DNA of 62,614 nucleotides. Source: a virus. This document shows, in pieces, positions 44,248-52,362 of the stretch; position 1 is the stretch's first letter, and each line of letters opens with the position of its first letter. The stretch is taken from positions 1-62,614 of IMG/VR virus record IMGVR_UViG_3300045961_000121; one strand, 5' to 3'. The notes beneath the pieces are model-generated. The model ran no database searches, was not told the origin of the DNA, and was given only the letters and a program-made list of their open reading frames with translations. Made by a program: the position numbers and the translations under genes.

Positions 44248-45444
44248 TCAGGACACCTCTGCCATCTCGATCTCGACCTCATCGACCGGCAGCCACGGCA
44301 GGTACCCGCCGCCGCGCCAGCCATCCGGCCACTCCCGCCCAACGATGCGGTCACCACGCCATGACACCCGGCGCACCATCCGACCGCTCCTGATCTTCAC
44401 CGGCGCCAGACCGAAGCCGAACTCCGGCCAGCGCAGCCAGTACGAGGACCCCTCCGGGCGCCACCCGTTCCGGTCGTTCTGGAACCCGTGCCCGGCGTGC
44501 GTCTCGATGAGCGCCGCGCACCCGGTGTTCGCCCTGATCTGGTCCACCGTCTGCTGGATCGACATGGCCACCATCCGGTGATCCTGCGTGCCGTCGGCCA
44601 GCCGGTACCCGGACCCCATGAACAGCAGGTCGGGCTGGTAGTCGTTGGCCGCATCGACCAGCATTCGGCGATCAGCCGGGCGGGTCAGGTCGATGTACCG
44701 GTTCACCATCAGGCGCACCTCCGGCTCACGGAACGGCTCCGCTGACCGGGCCTTGTATGCCGCCGACAGGGTGCGGTAGTGCCCGGCGATCTGGTGCTCG
44801 GAGTTCTCCACGTCCAGCAGCAGGACGCGCTTGCGGTCGAACTGCGTGTCTCCGTCCAGTGGGGACACCCCGAACGCGGCACCGAGGACCAACTGGTAGA
44901 CCAGCAGGGACTTGCCCTGCCCCTCGCCACCGGTGACCACGCACCGGTCGTTGTGGGCCATCAGGCCGGGCAGCACCCACTCCGGGGGCTGCTCCTGTAG
45001 GGCCAGCACCTCGTCCCAGTCCTTGCCGTACTTGGCGCCCAGCGAGGCGGGCCTGTCCAGCGTGGACAGCAGACCGGCCACGTCCTCAGCGATGTCCCAG
45101 TGGTCGGCGCCCTCCTCGATCTGCTGCTTCGCGCGGGCGAGGGTCTGCTCGATCCGCTGCCGGGACTGCGCGTCTCGGAACGCAGCAGCCGCCTCCTCTG
45201 CTGGGATCGGGTACATCATCCAGCGGGTCACGTTCGCGGGCACCCCGCGTCGGGCGCACTCAGCGGTCAACGTCTCGACGGTGATCTTCTTCCGCCGGGA
45301 GCCCAGCATCTTGAGGACCATTCCGATGTCGCGGTACATGTCGGCCATGTCTCCGGGGTCCACGGCATCCCAGATGGCGGGCCCGTTGTGGAACGCCGAC
45401 GACAGCACGAGGTTCTGGGCCTCGACCCATGTCACCGGCCTCAT
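44248..45444 (-). CDS. DnaB/RepA-like replicative ATPase (AAA_25)
   Basis: The 398-residue protein has an N-terminal helical domain (about 1-130) resembling DnaB N-domains, then a RecA-type ATPase with Walker A G-G-E-G-Q-G-K-S at about 172-179, Walker B-like L-L-F-M-G-S-G, and L-I-E-T-H-A-G-H near 310. It probably unwinds DNA at the phage origin with the initiator encoded upstream. It overlaps its neighbour by four bases. Confidence 0.85.
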   Translation of the reverse strand: MRPVTWVEAQNLVLSSAFHNGPAIWDAVDPGDMADMYRDIGMVLKMLGSRRKKITVETLTAECARRGVPANVTRWMMYPIPAEEAAAAFRDAQSRQRIEQTLARAKQQIEEGADHWDIAEDVAGLLSTLDRPASLGAKYGKDWDEVLALQEQPPEWVLPGLMAHNDRCVVTGGEGQGKSLLVYQLVLGAAFGVSPLDGDTQFDRKRVLLLDVENSEHQIAGHYRTLSAAYKARSAEPFREPEVRLMVNRYIDLTRPADRRMLVDAANDYQPDLLFMGSGYRLADGTQDHRMVAMSIQQTVDQIRANTGCAALIETHAGHGFQNDRNGWRPEGSSYWLRWPEFGFGLAPVKIRSGRMVRRVSWRGDRIVGREWPDGWRGGGYLPWLPVDEVEIEMAEVS

Positions 45445-45701
45445 CGCTGGACCGCCTCGATCGCGTCGTTGACGCGCTGGGCCCACGCACCGGGAACCCG
45501 GCCCGCCTCCCAGCACTGGCCGCAGTAGCCCCACGTCGTGAGCCCCGGGGCGCAGGTGCCCGGCTCCATCGTCAGCCACATGGGATGGCTGTTCGGGCAG
45601 GCGTTCGTGGACAGGACACGCATCTGCGGGATGCGGTCCGTGGTCATGTCAGGCTGCGGCGCGTACCCGGCTTGGGCAGCGTGCAGTGGGTTGAGGTTCA
45701 T
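45441..45701 (-). CDS. Small Cys-rich protein between initiator and helicase
   Basis: The 86-residue protein has C-P-N-S-H, C-A-P-G and Y-C-G-Q-C-W, a likely zinc site. It is coupled to both replication genes (four-base overlaps), which points to a helicase-loading or initiation accessory. Inference from context only. Confidence 0.6.
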   Translation of the reverse strand: MNLNPLHAAQAGYAPQPDMTTDRIPQMRVLSTNACPNSHPMWLTMEPGTCAPGLTTWGYCGQCWEAGRVPGAWAQRVNDAIEAVQR

Positions 45702-46564
45702 CGTTCGATCCCTTCCAGAGGATTCACGTCGAAGTCTTGCCGGTACATCCATGCGTCGTCCGGTCGTCCGGGGGGCCCGTAGGCGATCCCAGTCTTGGGG
45801 TCGAGCGCGGTCTTGGTCTTGGTCTTGTTGCGGGTCACCTCCTTCTCGACCCAGTTGCGCCACGTCCACTCCCAGCGGGCGTAGCGGGTGTCCTTCGCGG
45901 CGTGCCACGAGGTGAAGGCCCGCCATGTCACGCCGATGTCAGCCGGTGCCAGCCCGACCTCCCTCGCCTTGGCGACCAACTCCCTCGGCGGCACGTCCAT
46001 CGCCAGCCACTCGGGAGGGATCGGGGTGGCCGGTCGCTTGCGGCTGTTCCCACGGGTGGGAACCGGAGGTGCCATGAGGGAGAACTCCGTGACCCGAGGG
46101 TCATCGACCGCCAGCGGAGGCGAAGCCGACCCGCTCTTAGTGTTCTGGAGATGGTGTTCTGGAGGAAGGACGGGTTCCCCGGCGGTCGGGTGAACCGGCG
46201 GTCGGGAAACCCGTCCTTCGGTGGGGTCCTCTGTGAGCACGGAATCGTCCTCCACCGGGGACGGGTTTCTGGGCATCGGGTACTGGTACCAGTCCACCAC
46301 CGTCCGCCATGTCCCGTCCTTCTGGCGCTCCTTCGTGACCACCCGGTAGCCCAGCGCGGTCAGTTCGTTCAGCGCGGTCTGGATCGCCTCGCGCCCCTCG
46401 CGGTTGGACTGGCTCACCAGCCAGTCGCGCGGCGCGTCCCACTCGCCCGAGTGCGACATGACCATGGCCATGATGCCGCGCGCTCTGAACGACAGCCGCG
46501 AGTCACGGAGCAGGTCGTTGCTGATCTGGGCGAAGCCCGTGGATTGGACGCGGTTGATGGTCAC
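45698..46564 (-). CDS. Replication initiation protein (winged helix)
   Basis: The 288-residue protein starts at the GTG that overlaps the stop of a 22-residue leader ORF. The N-terminal wHTH F-A-Q-I-S-N-D-L-L-R-D-S-R-L-S-F-R-A-R-G and N-R-E-G-R-E-A-I-Q-T-A-L-N-E-L is typical of RepA/DnaA-N-type phage initiators. A variable Pro-rich linker and a Trp-rich C-terminal domain follow (W-R-A-F-T-S-W-H-A-A). A palindrome copy lies in the linker. Confidence 0.8.
   Translation of the reverse strand: MTINRVQSTGFAQISNDLLRDSRLSFRARGIMAMVMSHSGEWDAPRDWLVSQSNREGREAIQTALNELTALGYRVVTKERQKDGTWRTVVDWYQYPMPRNPSPVEDDSVLTEDPTEGRVSRPPVHPTAGEPVLPPEHHLQNTKSGSASPPLAVDDPRVTEFSLMAPPVPTRGNSRKRPATPIPPEWLAMDVPPRELVAKAREVGLAPADIGVTWRAFTSWHAAKDTRYARWEWTWRNWVEKEVTRNKTKTKTALDPKTGIAYGPPGRPDDAWMYRQDFDVNPLEGIER
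46047..46062. promoter_or_regulatory. Dispersed palindrome, candidate operator 12
   Basis: TTCCCAC-GG-GTGGGAA within the linker of the replication initiator gene. Confidence 0.55.
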
Positions 46565-46629
46565 AGGGCCACCGACCACAACATCTTGTGGCCTCTTGCC
46601 ACCTTGTCCGCATGTCGTGCTACGCTCAT
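46561..46629 (-). CDS. 22-residue leader peptide of the replication operon
   Basis: The ATG at 46629 lies behind the start-associated element CTCTGGAAGGAG, and the stop overlaps the initiator's GTG (GTGA). The initiator itself has no in-frame ATG and no ribosome-binding site of its own, so its translation probably depends on reading this peptide. Confidence 0.5.
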   Translation of the reverse strand: MSVARHADKVARGHKMLWSVAL

Positions 46630-46652
46630 TGCATTCTCCTTCCAGAGGATTT

Positions 46653-46691
46653 GCCCCCCGCCCATATGGCCTCACCAGCCGGGCGGGGGGC
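46653..46691 (-). terminator. Strong hairpin in replication leader
   Basis: Perfect 11-bp stem GCCCCCCGCCC / GGGCGGGGGGC with a 17-base loop, just upstream of the leader ribosome-binding site. It could be a terminator or an attenuator that masks translation. Confidence 0.6.
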
Positions 46692-46700
46692 GCCGTCTTT

Positions 46701-46725
46701 CCCGACCCGGGGAGCCCCGGTCGGG
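46701..46725 (-). terminator. Second tandem hairpin
   Basis: CCCGACC / GGTCGGG outer stem with a further GC-rich inner stem. Together with the preceding hairpin it separates the HNH gene from the replication genes on the minus strand. Confidence 0.6.
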
Positions 46726-46735
46726 TTCGTTCACC

Positions 46736-47035
46736 CTACTCGATCCATGGCTTGCCGGTCCTGATCGGCACCTCAGCCGGGTCACCCCAGCCAGACACCA
46801 GCCAGCCCCAGTCGTAGGCCATCGTCGGATTCGCGTGAGCCCACATGTGGCAGCGAACGCAGATCAGGGCGAGGTTCACCTCGTCGTGATTCCCACCGTG
46901 GGAACGCATCCGCCGGTGGTGGACGTGCGCCGAGTTGTTCAGCGGGTCGCGGCAGAACTCGCACTTCCCGCCAGAGCGCATCCACAGGCTGATCCGCACC
47001 GACATCCAGTCGATGTCCTCACTGCGACGCGTCAT
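46736..47035 (-). CDS. HNH endonuclease, free-standing
   Basis: The 99-residue protein has two CxxC knuckles (C-E-F-C and C-V-R-C) around H-V-H-H-R-R-M-R-S-H-G-G, N-H-D-E-V-N-L and C-H-M-W-A-H, the classical HNHc arrangement. Enzymes like this act as homing nucleases or in phage packaging. Packaging use is unlikely here because it lies far from terminase, in the replication region. It is boxed in by strong hairpins on both sides and holds a palindrome in its middle, so it looks like a separate module. Confidence 0.85.
   Translation of the reverse strand: MTRRSEDIDWMSVRISLWMRSGGKCEFCRDPLNNSAHVHHRRMRSHGGNHDEVNLALICVRCHMWAHANPTMAYDWGWLVSGWGDPAEVPIRTGKPWIE
46890..46904. promoter_or_regulatory. 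Dispersed palindrome, candidate operator 13
   Basis: TTCCCAC-C-GTGGGAA inside the HNH core (read R-S-H-G-G). Confidence 0.55.
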
Positions 47036-47036
47036 G

Positions 47037-47076
47037 CCGGTGCCCCCAGCGACGGGGGAGTAACTGGGGGCACCGG
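47037..47076 (-). terminator. 13-bp hairpin abutting the HNH start codon
   Basis: Perfect inverted repeat CCGGTGCCCCCAG / CTGGGGGCACCGG with a 14-base loop, ending one base before the HNH ATG. It would end transcripts from the exonuclease gene and, if read through, bury the HNH translation start. Confidence 0.7.
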
Positions 47077-47143
47077 TGCATGATCCGCCAGAATCACGGC
47101 AGGAAGAACCTGCGTGACCAGTGTACGAGCGGACGCCGACACG

Positions 47144-48157
47144 TCACTTGGCCTTGGCCTTGCGCACCAGCGGGTAGCCCTTGCGGCCCGGCTTGAACAA
47201 CTCCGGCACCGGGATGCCAGCCGCGATCAGCGCGTCGCGCGCCGCGTCCTCGTCCAGCACCATCTCGCCCTCGCCGTCCTTCGTCTGGGACACCGACCAC
47301 TCGCCGAACGTGCCGACGATGCCACGCAGGAACGCTTGCGCGTCATACTTGCCCTTCTTCGCCTCGGCCTCCATGGCAGCGAACCGCTTGTAGTCGGCAG
47401 CCGCCTGCGCGATGGCATCCGGGTCGTCCACGATCGTCGCCGCCTGCGGGGACAGCAGCCCACCAGTCGGGTCCGGCCAGCACAGGCTGACCCACTCGCA
47501 CCAGTCGCACGGGAACCCGCGCCCCGGGCCCTTGCCCTCCTGCGGGAAATCCTCCGGCGAACCGCCAAGATCGACGGACATCCTCAACGCCTCATGGCGC
47601 TCAGCGAGGTCCAGAACGAGCGCCAGCCCACGGTCCGGGTCCGCCTCCTGCGTGAACTCCACGCGCTCACCCGTCTCGGTGTTGATGAGCACGATGCGCA
47701 GAGTCCACTGTGCCCCGTCGGTGAGCCGGTGGCAGGCCAGCGCGTACATCTCGGCCTGATCCCAGTAGTTCAGGTACGGGCCACCGCGATCGACCATCGC
47801 CTGCCATGCCCGCCCGTTCGCGGACTTGAGGTCGGTGACGATCCGCTCCACCCAGTCCACGTCGTCGGCCTCCCCCTCGCGGGGCAACTCCGGCCACGAC
47901 AGCACCACGTCCGGCTCCCGCACCGACGGGTCGTACGACGCCGAGATCAGCGCCGACCACCCGAGGTGCAGCAGGGTGCCGAGGTCGGCCTTGTCCTTGG
48001 GCCGGAAGTCGCTCGCGGGAGTACCGTGGTACCGGTACGCCAGCGAGCGGTAGCACTTGCCCGCCGACGATGGGCCGACCAGCCCCGACTTGCCCTCCTG
48101 CTTGCTGTCCATGAACTTCGTCATGGTGTCTCGCAGGTCCATCACGTCGTCACTCAT
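47144..48157 (-). CDS. PD-(D/E)XK exonuclease, RecB/Cas4-like with Fe-S cysteines
   Basis: The 337-residue protein has RecB-family motifs: His64 region (L-G-T-L-L-H-L), Asp109-L-Lys111 (T-D-L-K-S) as the catalytic pair, and Gln134 with Y138 (D-Q-A-E-M-Y). Cys35 together with Cys217, Cys220 and Cys226 (C-D-W-C ... C) gives the four-Cys set that holds a 4Fe-4S cluster in Cas4 and AddB nucleases. It probably resects DNA ends for the ERF protein. ATG 48157 sits 11 bases behind GGAAGGAG. Confidence 0.85.
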   Translation of the reverse strand: MSDDVMDLRDTMTKFMDSKQEGKSGLVGPSSAGKCYRSLAYRYHGTPASDFRPKDKADLGTLLHLGWSALISASYDPSVREPDVVLSWPELPREGEADDVDWVERIVTDLKSANGRAWQAMVDRGGPYLNYWDQAEMYALACHRLTDGAQWTLRIVLINTETGERVEFTQEADPDRGLALVLDLAERHEALRMSVDLGGSPEDFPQEGKGPGRGFPCDWCEWVSLCWPDPTGGLLSPQAATIVDDPDAIAQAAADYKRFAAMEAEAKKGKYDAQAFLRGIVGTFGEWSVSQTKDGEGEMVLDEDAARDALIAAGIPVPELFKPGRKGYPLVRKAKAK

Positions 48158-48369
48158 CTGCTGCTCCACTCCTTCCAGCGGGGCTCATCTTCCGGGCCCC
48201 GGCTCCGTGCCGGGTGCCTGTCCTTGCTTCGCTCGATCGTGTCCCGCTTGAGGGCACGCCGGTCGGTGTAGTCCTGCCACTCCTCGCGCACCCACAGCGC
48301 AGCGAACGCGCAGCACACGAGCAGCCACAGCAGGGCGATCACCATGAAGCCGTACCCGACCCAGATCAC
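48154..48369 (-). CDS. Single-pass membrane protein
   Basis: The 71-residue protein has an N-terminal membrane helix (about 4-27, with two adjacent Cys) and a highly charged cytoplasmic tail. Overlaps both neighbours by four bases. Function unknown. Confidence 0.6.
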   Translation of the reverse strand: MIWVGYGFMVIALLWLLVCCAFAALWVREEWQDYTDRRALKRDTIERSKDRHPARSRGPEDEPRWKEWSSR

Positions 48370-48629
48370 AGGGCATCGTCCACCGTGGTGCGGGCCACCT
48401 TCGTCGCGTACGACGACTCGATCGGCGGGTGCCCGTTGCGACGCAGGATGTCGTTCTTGATGTCGAGGTATTCCTGCGCGTGGCGCTGGGCGAGGATCGA
48501 GTACGCGCGGTTGCGCACCCGGATCAACGTCCGGCGCCGCTCGGCCACAGCCTCCGGGTCAGCGGCCTTCGCGGGCCGACCCGCAGGCCGGACCCGCTCC
48601 TTCTCCTTCGCCTTCTCCTTGCTCATCAT
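48366..48629 (-). CDS. Basic helical protein, 87 residues
   Basis: Lys/Glu-rich start, then R-R-R-T-L-I-R-V-R-N-R-A-Y-S-I-L, a probable nucleic-acid-binding helix. Two adjacent ATG codons (48629, 48626) follow GGAGGG. Coupled to the next gene. Confidence 0.6.
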   Translation of the reverse strand: MMSKEKAKEKERVRPAGRPAKAADPEAVAERRRTLIRVRNRAYSILAQRHAQEYLDIKNDILRRNGHPPIESSYATKVARTTVDDAL

Positions 48630-49060
48630 CCCTCCACTGGGATCAGGGTCGTGCCCGCCAGCGTCATCGGAGCCATCAGCGTGCGCTCCATCAGGGCGAG
48701 GACGGACTGCTTCGCGGCCAGCACCTTGCGGGCCTCGGTCACTGCTGCTTCCTGCTTCTCGATCGCCTGCTGCATGGCCAGCGAGAACTCCTCCGGTGCC
48801 GCCGGGTAGATCGCCACCTCGCTGTCACCCTTGAACGTGCGGATGACCGGCTCGATGGCGCCGCCGTACGCCGGGGGCACGAACTCGATGGCCACCAGCG
48901 CAGCCTCCTCGCCGTTGTGCAGGATGTCGGTGACCACGCCGAACAGCAGGCGCGGCTCCCCGTACGACGGGGTGTCGAGGCGCTTGTAGACCGCGCCGAT
49001 CGTGACCTCGTTGATCTGCACGACCTCGGCGGACGGGCGGATGATCGTCTGGACCTTCAT
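48626..49060 (-). CDS. Hypothetical protein with C-terminal coiled coil
   Basis: The 144-residue protein has a beta-rich domain (V-T-I-G-A-V-Y-K-R-L and L-L-F-G-V-V-T-D-I) then a helix M-Q-Q-A-I-E-K-Q-E-A-A-V-T-E. The ATG at 49060 is preceded by GGAAGGAG; an upstream palindrome lies 57 bp away. Confidence 0.6.
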   Translation of the reverse strand: MKVQTIIRPSAEVVQINEVTIGAVYKRLDTPSYGEPRLLFGVVTDILHNGEEAALVAIEFVPPAYGGAIEPVIRTFKGDSEVAIYPAAPEEFSLAMQQAIEKQEAAVTEARKVLAAKQSVLALMERTLMAPMTLAGTTLIPVEG

Positions 49061-49116
49061 GTGATTCTCCTTCCTAGGGATTGCGGTGGGCTGAGTTGCC
49101 CGCCGGACGGCACCGG

Positions 49117-49132
49117 TTCCCACGGGTGGGAA
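49117..49132. promoter_or_regulatory. Dispersed palindrome, candidate operator 14
   Basis: TTCCCAC-GG-GTGGGAA in the gap between the DUF932-like gene and the 48626-49060 gene. Confidence 0.65.
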
Positions 49133-49159
49133 ACGATGCCGCCGACGTGCTCGACAGAC

Positions 49160-50302
49160 CTACTTGGCCAGAGAGGCGGCGATGGACAGCACCTTCTCGC
49201 CGGACTCCTCGACCTCGACGGCTCGCTCCGGGGACTCGATGGTCTGGGCGAACGAAGTGGTGGCCTGCATGAAGCCACCCGCCGTCGGCTGCCCGCCGGA
49301 GATGAAGTGGCTCAGGATGCCCTGCGCCTCCGTCTCGGAGAACCCGGCCCGGCGAGCGATGACCTTGATCGCCTTCTCCGGGTTGGCCACCGGCACACCG
49401 GCCTTCTCCTCAAGAGCGGCGACCCACTCGGTGAGGTAGTCCTCGGAGCAGAACGCCTGCACCGTGTCGCGGACCTGAGCGGTGACCAGACGCAGCGACT
49501 TCTCCTGCGTGTCGTCGGCCCAGCGGACCACGCCCTCATCCATCCGGCCACCGAGGTGCACGGCGCGGAACAAGTCCACGTTGCGGGTCATCCCGTTGGT
49601 GCACACCTCGACCACGGCGCGCGGCGACAGCGACAGGCTGCCGTTGCCCGTCTCGGAGTTGGTGAAAGCGAACCCGGCGTGGATGAACGGCATGTCCGCC
49701 GCCGTGTTGCCGGTGAACGGGGAGCGGTACCCCTTGAGCAGCGTCTCGGCGGCGACCCGGATGGCCGGGGCCTCCACCGTCAGGCGCAACTTGCGCTCGG
49801 TGATGTCGAACCCGCCGACCCGGAACTCGACGCCGCCCTGACGCAGCCCGTCGAGGATGGCGAGCACGGTGTCTAGGTTGTCCAGCATCTTGAACCGGTC
49901 GCTGGACATGGACCGGAAGATGCCCGGCTCGGTGTCCTCGGTCGGGGTGAACAGGCGGACCAGTACCTTGCGGCTGGGCTCCCGGCGCAGCCAGTGGTTG
50001 ACGTTCTCGTCCCATAGTTCGATGTTGCTGGGCTCCCGAAGGCGCCGCATGTACTGGGTGGGTACGCCGAGGCGGCTGGCGATCGACTCGTCGCCGACCA
50101 CGGTGGGCAGGTACAGCCCGTTGGGGTCGGTCACGCCGTCCTCGCTGAGGACGACCTCGATCCCGTCCACCTCGATGTGGCCGCCGTCGGCACGCAGGGC
50201 GCTGAACGGCAGCACCACGTCGCACTTGTGCGGGGCCTGCTCGGTGAGCATGGTCATTGCGTCTTGCAGTGAGGCGTTGCGCACCTCGGTCTGAACTGGC
50301 AT
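49160..50302 (-). CDS. DUF932-like protein
   Basis: The 380-residue protein resembles the DUF932 (phage/plasmid-like TIGR03299) family: L-P-F-S-A-L-R-A, L-G-V-P-T-Q-Y-M-R-R-L, R-S-M-S-S-D-R-F-K-M-L-D-N and G-N-G-S-L-S-L-S-P-R-A-V-V-E-V-C-T-N-G. The family is common on phages and plasmids, and its role is not settled. The ATG follows CTCTGGAAGGAACAC. The upstream region carries a promoter-like inverted repeat (50390-50417) and a palindrome. Confidence 0.75.
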   Translation of the reverse strand: MPVQTEVRNASLQDAMTMLTEQAPHKCDVVLPFSALRADGGHIEVDGIEVVLSEDGVTDPNGLYLPTVVGDESIASRLGVPTQYMRRLREPSNIELWDENVNHWLRREPSRKVLVRLFTPTEDTEPGIFRSMSSDRFKMLDNLDTVLAILDGLRQGGVEFRVGGFDITERKLRLTVEAPAIRVAAETLLKGYRSPFTGNTAADMPFIHAGFAFTNSETGNGSLSLSPRAVVEVCTNGMTRNVDLFRAVHLGGRMDEGVVRWADDTQEKSLRLVTAQVRDTVQAFCSEDYLTEWVAALEEKAGVPVANPEKAIKVIARRAGFSETEAQGILSHFISGGQPTAGGFMQATTSFAQTIESPERAVEVEESGEKVLSIAASLAK

Positions 50303-50327
50303 TGCTGTGTTCCTTCCAGAGTGGCGA

Positions 50328-50342
50328 ATCCCACGGTGGGAA
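50328..50342. promoter_or_regulatory. Dispersed palindrome, candidate operator 15
   Basis: ATCCCAC-G-GTGGGAA between the candidate promoter and the start-associated element of the DUF932-like gene. Confidence 0.65.
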
Positions 50343-50389
50343 ACGCTGGTCTTGCTACCTGATGCCCCCTTGTGGGGCACAGGAGAATG

Positions 50390-50417
50390 GTAGCACCACC
50401 TGTGCAGGTAGTGCAAC
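50390..50417 (-). promoter_or_regulatory. Leftward promoter-like element with TAGTGCAAC inverted repeat
   Basis: Inverted repeat GTAGCACCACCTG / CAGGTAGTGCAAC with a 2-base spacer. On the minus strand TTGCAC is followed after 18 bases by TACCAT, an acceptable -35/-10 pair, so the repeat could be a promoter with an overlapping operator of a second type. Confidence 0.45.
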
Positions 50418-50466
50418 TCAGAACTGGGCGAGGTTCACCACCTCACGGACACGGAAGTCCCCATCC

Positions 50467-50985
50467 TCACAATGCCCTCCGTTCGCGGACGAGGTGTCCA
50501 CGTCGCCTTGCCGCGTCTGCCCGGTTCTTCGACGCGCTCTCCCAGATCAGGTGATGCGGGTTCACGCAGCCCGGTCGGCCAACGCACAGGTGAGCCACCT
50601 CAACCTTCCCGCCGGTGCTGTCCTTCACCTGCTGGTACATGGGCCGAGTCCACCTGAGGTTGAACAGGATGTGCGACACCTCGTGTCCACGCCCCCACTT
50701 GCTGTCGTAGTGGGCGTGCTTGGACATGTCCGGCTCACCGCCACCACGAGGAGTCAGCCCCCAGCACAGGTCGTTGCCCATCGCCGGGTCGATGCCGTGG
50801 TCGCCCGGAAGGAACTCCGGCACGCCGGGCACGAACACAATCCGGTCGCGGAACAGGTACATGCGGTGCTTGTACGCAGCCACCTGCTCGGCCTGCTCCT
50901 CGACGGTGAACCCCCACTCGGGGTTGGCCACCGTGATGCGCAACTGCTCGGCGTACTCCTCGATCGTCTCGGTGCTGACCATCAT
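50467..50985 (-). CDS. HNH endonuclease (HNH_3-like)
   Basis: The 172-residue protein has a C-terminal core V-S-H-I-L-F-N-L-R-W, then E-V-A-H-L-C-V-G-R-P-G-C-V-N-P-H-H-L and N-R-A-D-A-A-R-R-R. The N-terminal 80 residues are a separate domain that may recognise DNA. It overlaps the next gene by four bases, so it has been absorbed into the operon. One of four HNH genes in this genome. Confidence 0.8.
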   Translation of the reverse strand: MMVSTETIEEYAEQLRITVANPEWGFTVEEQAEQVAAYKHRMYLFRDRIVFVPGVPEFLPGDHGIDPAMGNDLCWGLTPRGGGEPDMSKHAHYDSKWGRGHEVSHILFNLRWTRPMYQQVKDSTGGKVEVAHLCVGRPGCVNPHHLIWESASKNRADAARRRGHLVRERRAL

Positions 50986-51188
50986 GGCTCCAGCCTCTCG
51001 TCGTAGTCGCCGAACGCCTGAGCCTCCAGATGCGCCTCGATCTGCGCATCCACCCAGAACTCCTCAGCCCGTGCCACGGCGAGCGCCTTGCCCAACTCGC
51101 CCTGCACGATCGGGTCCGAGTCCGGGCAGCCCTTGTCCTTGCACGGGCAGGTGTTGTCGATGACCTCAAGGGCCTCCTCGTACGTCAT
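50982..51188 (-). CDS. Small Cys-containing protein, 68 residues
   Basis: M-T-Y-E-E-A-L-E-V-I-D opening, C-P-C-K-D-K-G-C triple Cys, helical rest. The ATG at 51188 is chosen because AGGTGG precedes it and it overlaps the methyltransferase stop by four bases. Confidence 0.6.
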   Translation of the reverse strand: MTYEEALEVIDNTCPCKDKGCPDSDPIVQGELGKALAVARAEEFWVDAQIEAHLEAQAFGDYDERLEP

Positions 51189-51799
51189 GCCCACCTCACC
51201 TGCCATGCCTTGTCCTCCCGGTACAGGCGACGGCACTCACGTTCCGCCCAGCACCCCTGCCAGTCAGCGCGGCGCCCGTACGAGCGCTTCAACTTGGCCA
51301 TCTCCGGCACGTTGTCGCCGCTGATGTTCTGCCACACGTCGTGCCAGACGACATCCCAGCGGGTGCCGACCGGCCACCTGATCTCGTAGGCGTCGGCGAG
51401 GTGTACCGTGCAGCGCTCGCCCTCGTAGGACGGGCCGACCAGATGCACCACGTCCGGGTCGATCTCGACCACATCGACGTGCTCCACGTTGGGCAGGGAC
51501 AGGGCGTACTTGACCAGCATCCCGATGCCCATGCCCATGATGAGCACCCGGCCACCGTGCGACTCCAGCCGTCGGCACACCTCCCAGTGATCGGCCATCT
51601 CGTCGGGTGTGTCGGACATCCATAGCCCGCCGTTGCGGTACAGCCCGGTGTACCAGCCAGCCGGGACGCCCCGGCCATGGCCTCCGATGATGGAGCGCAG
51701 CCGCTCCAGTTTCGCAGCGTCCTCGGTGACCTCAAACCGCTTCACCCGGACGTTGCCGGACACCCCCTCGGGAATGTCCACCTTCTCCATGCGGGCCAT
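51185..51799 (-). CDS. SAM-binding methyltransferase-like protein (spermidine-synthase-like fold)
   Basis: The 204-residue protein has motif I V-L-I-M-G-M-G-I-G-M-L near residue 75 and V-D-V-V-E-I-D-P-D-V-V as motif II, both as in spermidine synthases and related Rossmann methyltransferases. A catalytic loop is not obvious (W-H-D-V-W-Q-N takes its place). It may modify DNA, a protein or a small molecule. Start ATG 51799 follows GGAGGG. Confidence 0.65.
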   Translation of the reverse strand: MARMEKVDIPEGVSGNVRVKRFEVTEDAAKLERLRSIIGGHGRGVPAGWYTGLYRNGGLWMSDTPDEMADHWEVCRRLESHGGRVLIMGMGIGMLVKYALSLPNVEHVDVVEIDPDVVHLVGPSYEGERCTVHLADAYEIRWPVGTRWDVVWHDVWQNISGDNVPEMAKLKRSYGRRADWQGCWAERECRRLYREDKAWQVRWA

Positions 51800-52362
51800 C
51801 AGACCCTCCTCCCATCTACAAGGAACTCCCAGCCGTTGTCCTCGGCCTTCTCGATGAAGGCTTCCTCCGACGTGCGGTAGTCCATCTCCTCGTCGCACAC
51901 TTTCTGCACGACGCTCTCTAGGGCGAGCATCGCATCGCCCACTGACATGCCAGCCCGCAGCGAATCCCGCAGGCTGTCGAGCAGCACCTCGTCCACGTAG
52001 AACCCGGTGAACGGGCAGTCCGGCACCCGGCCCGGCCTCGTGTACCGGTCGCGGCGCTTTCCCACCGTGGGAACCCACGGCTTGCGCAGCGGGCCGAGCA
52101 CCACGTTCTCCAGCCACGCCCACGCCCTGCGCTCGGTCAGGTCCGCCGCCTCCTCCAGCCCACCGCGCCACGCCCGGTACACGTTGCGCTCGTACCCGAC
52201 GTGCTTGTCCAGCGCCTTGAGGCTGGCCCACTCATCGGACCAGTCCTGCCACGCGCACTCCTGCTGCGCGTACTCGTCCAGCGCACGGGTGAACCCGCCG
52301 CCGCTGTGCTTCTGCAACTCGGCCACCGTGTAGTAGGTGCGCTCGATCGTCACAGTCCTCAT
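51799..52362 (-). CDS. Hypothetical protein, 187 residues
   Basis: Helical N-terminal half (A-W-Q-D-W-S-D-E-W-A-S-L-K-A-L-D-K) and C-terminal domain with D-C-P-F-T-G-F-Y-V-D. A palindrome lies in the middle (W-V-P-T-V-G). Coupled to its neighbours. Family not recognised. Confidence 0.55.
   Translation of the reverse strand: MRTVTIERTYYTVAELQKHSGGGFTRALDEYAQQECAWQDWSDEWASLKALDKHVGYERNVYRAWRGGLEEAADLTERRAWAWLENVVLGPLRKPWVPTVGKRRDRYTRPGRVPDCPFTGFYVDEVLLDSLRDSLRAGMSVGDAMLALESVVQKVCDEEMDYRTSEEAFIEKAEDNGWEFLVDGRRV
52059..52073. promoter_or_regulatory. Dispersed palindrome, candidate operator 16
   Basis: TTCCCAC-C-GTGGGAA inside the 187-residue gene. Confidence 0.55.

Noticed and set aside
46736-47035. 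Packaging-associated HNH
   Set aside because: Packaging HNH genes normally lie next to terminase; this one is in the replication region and fenced by hairpins.
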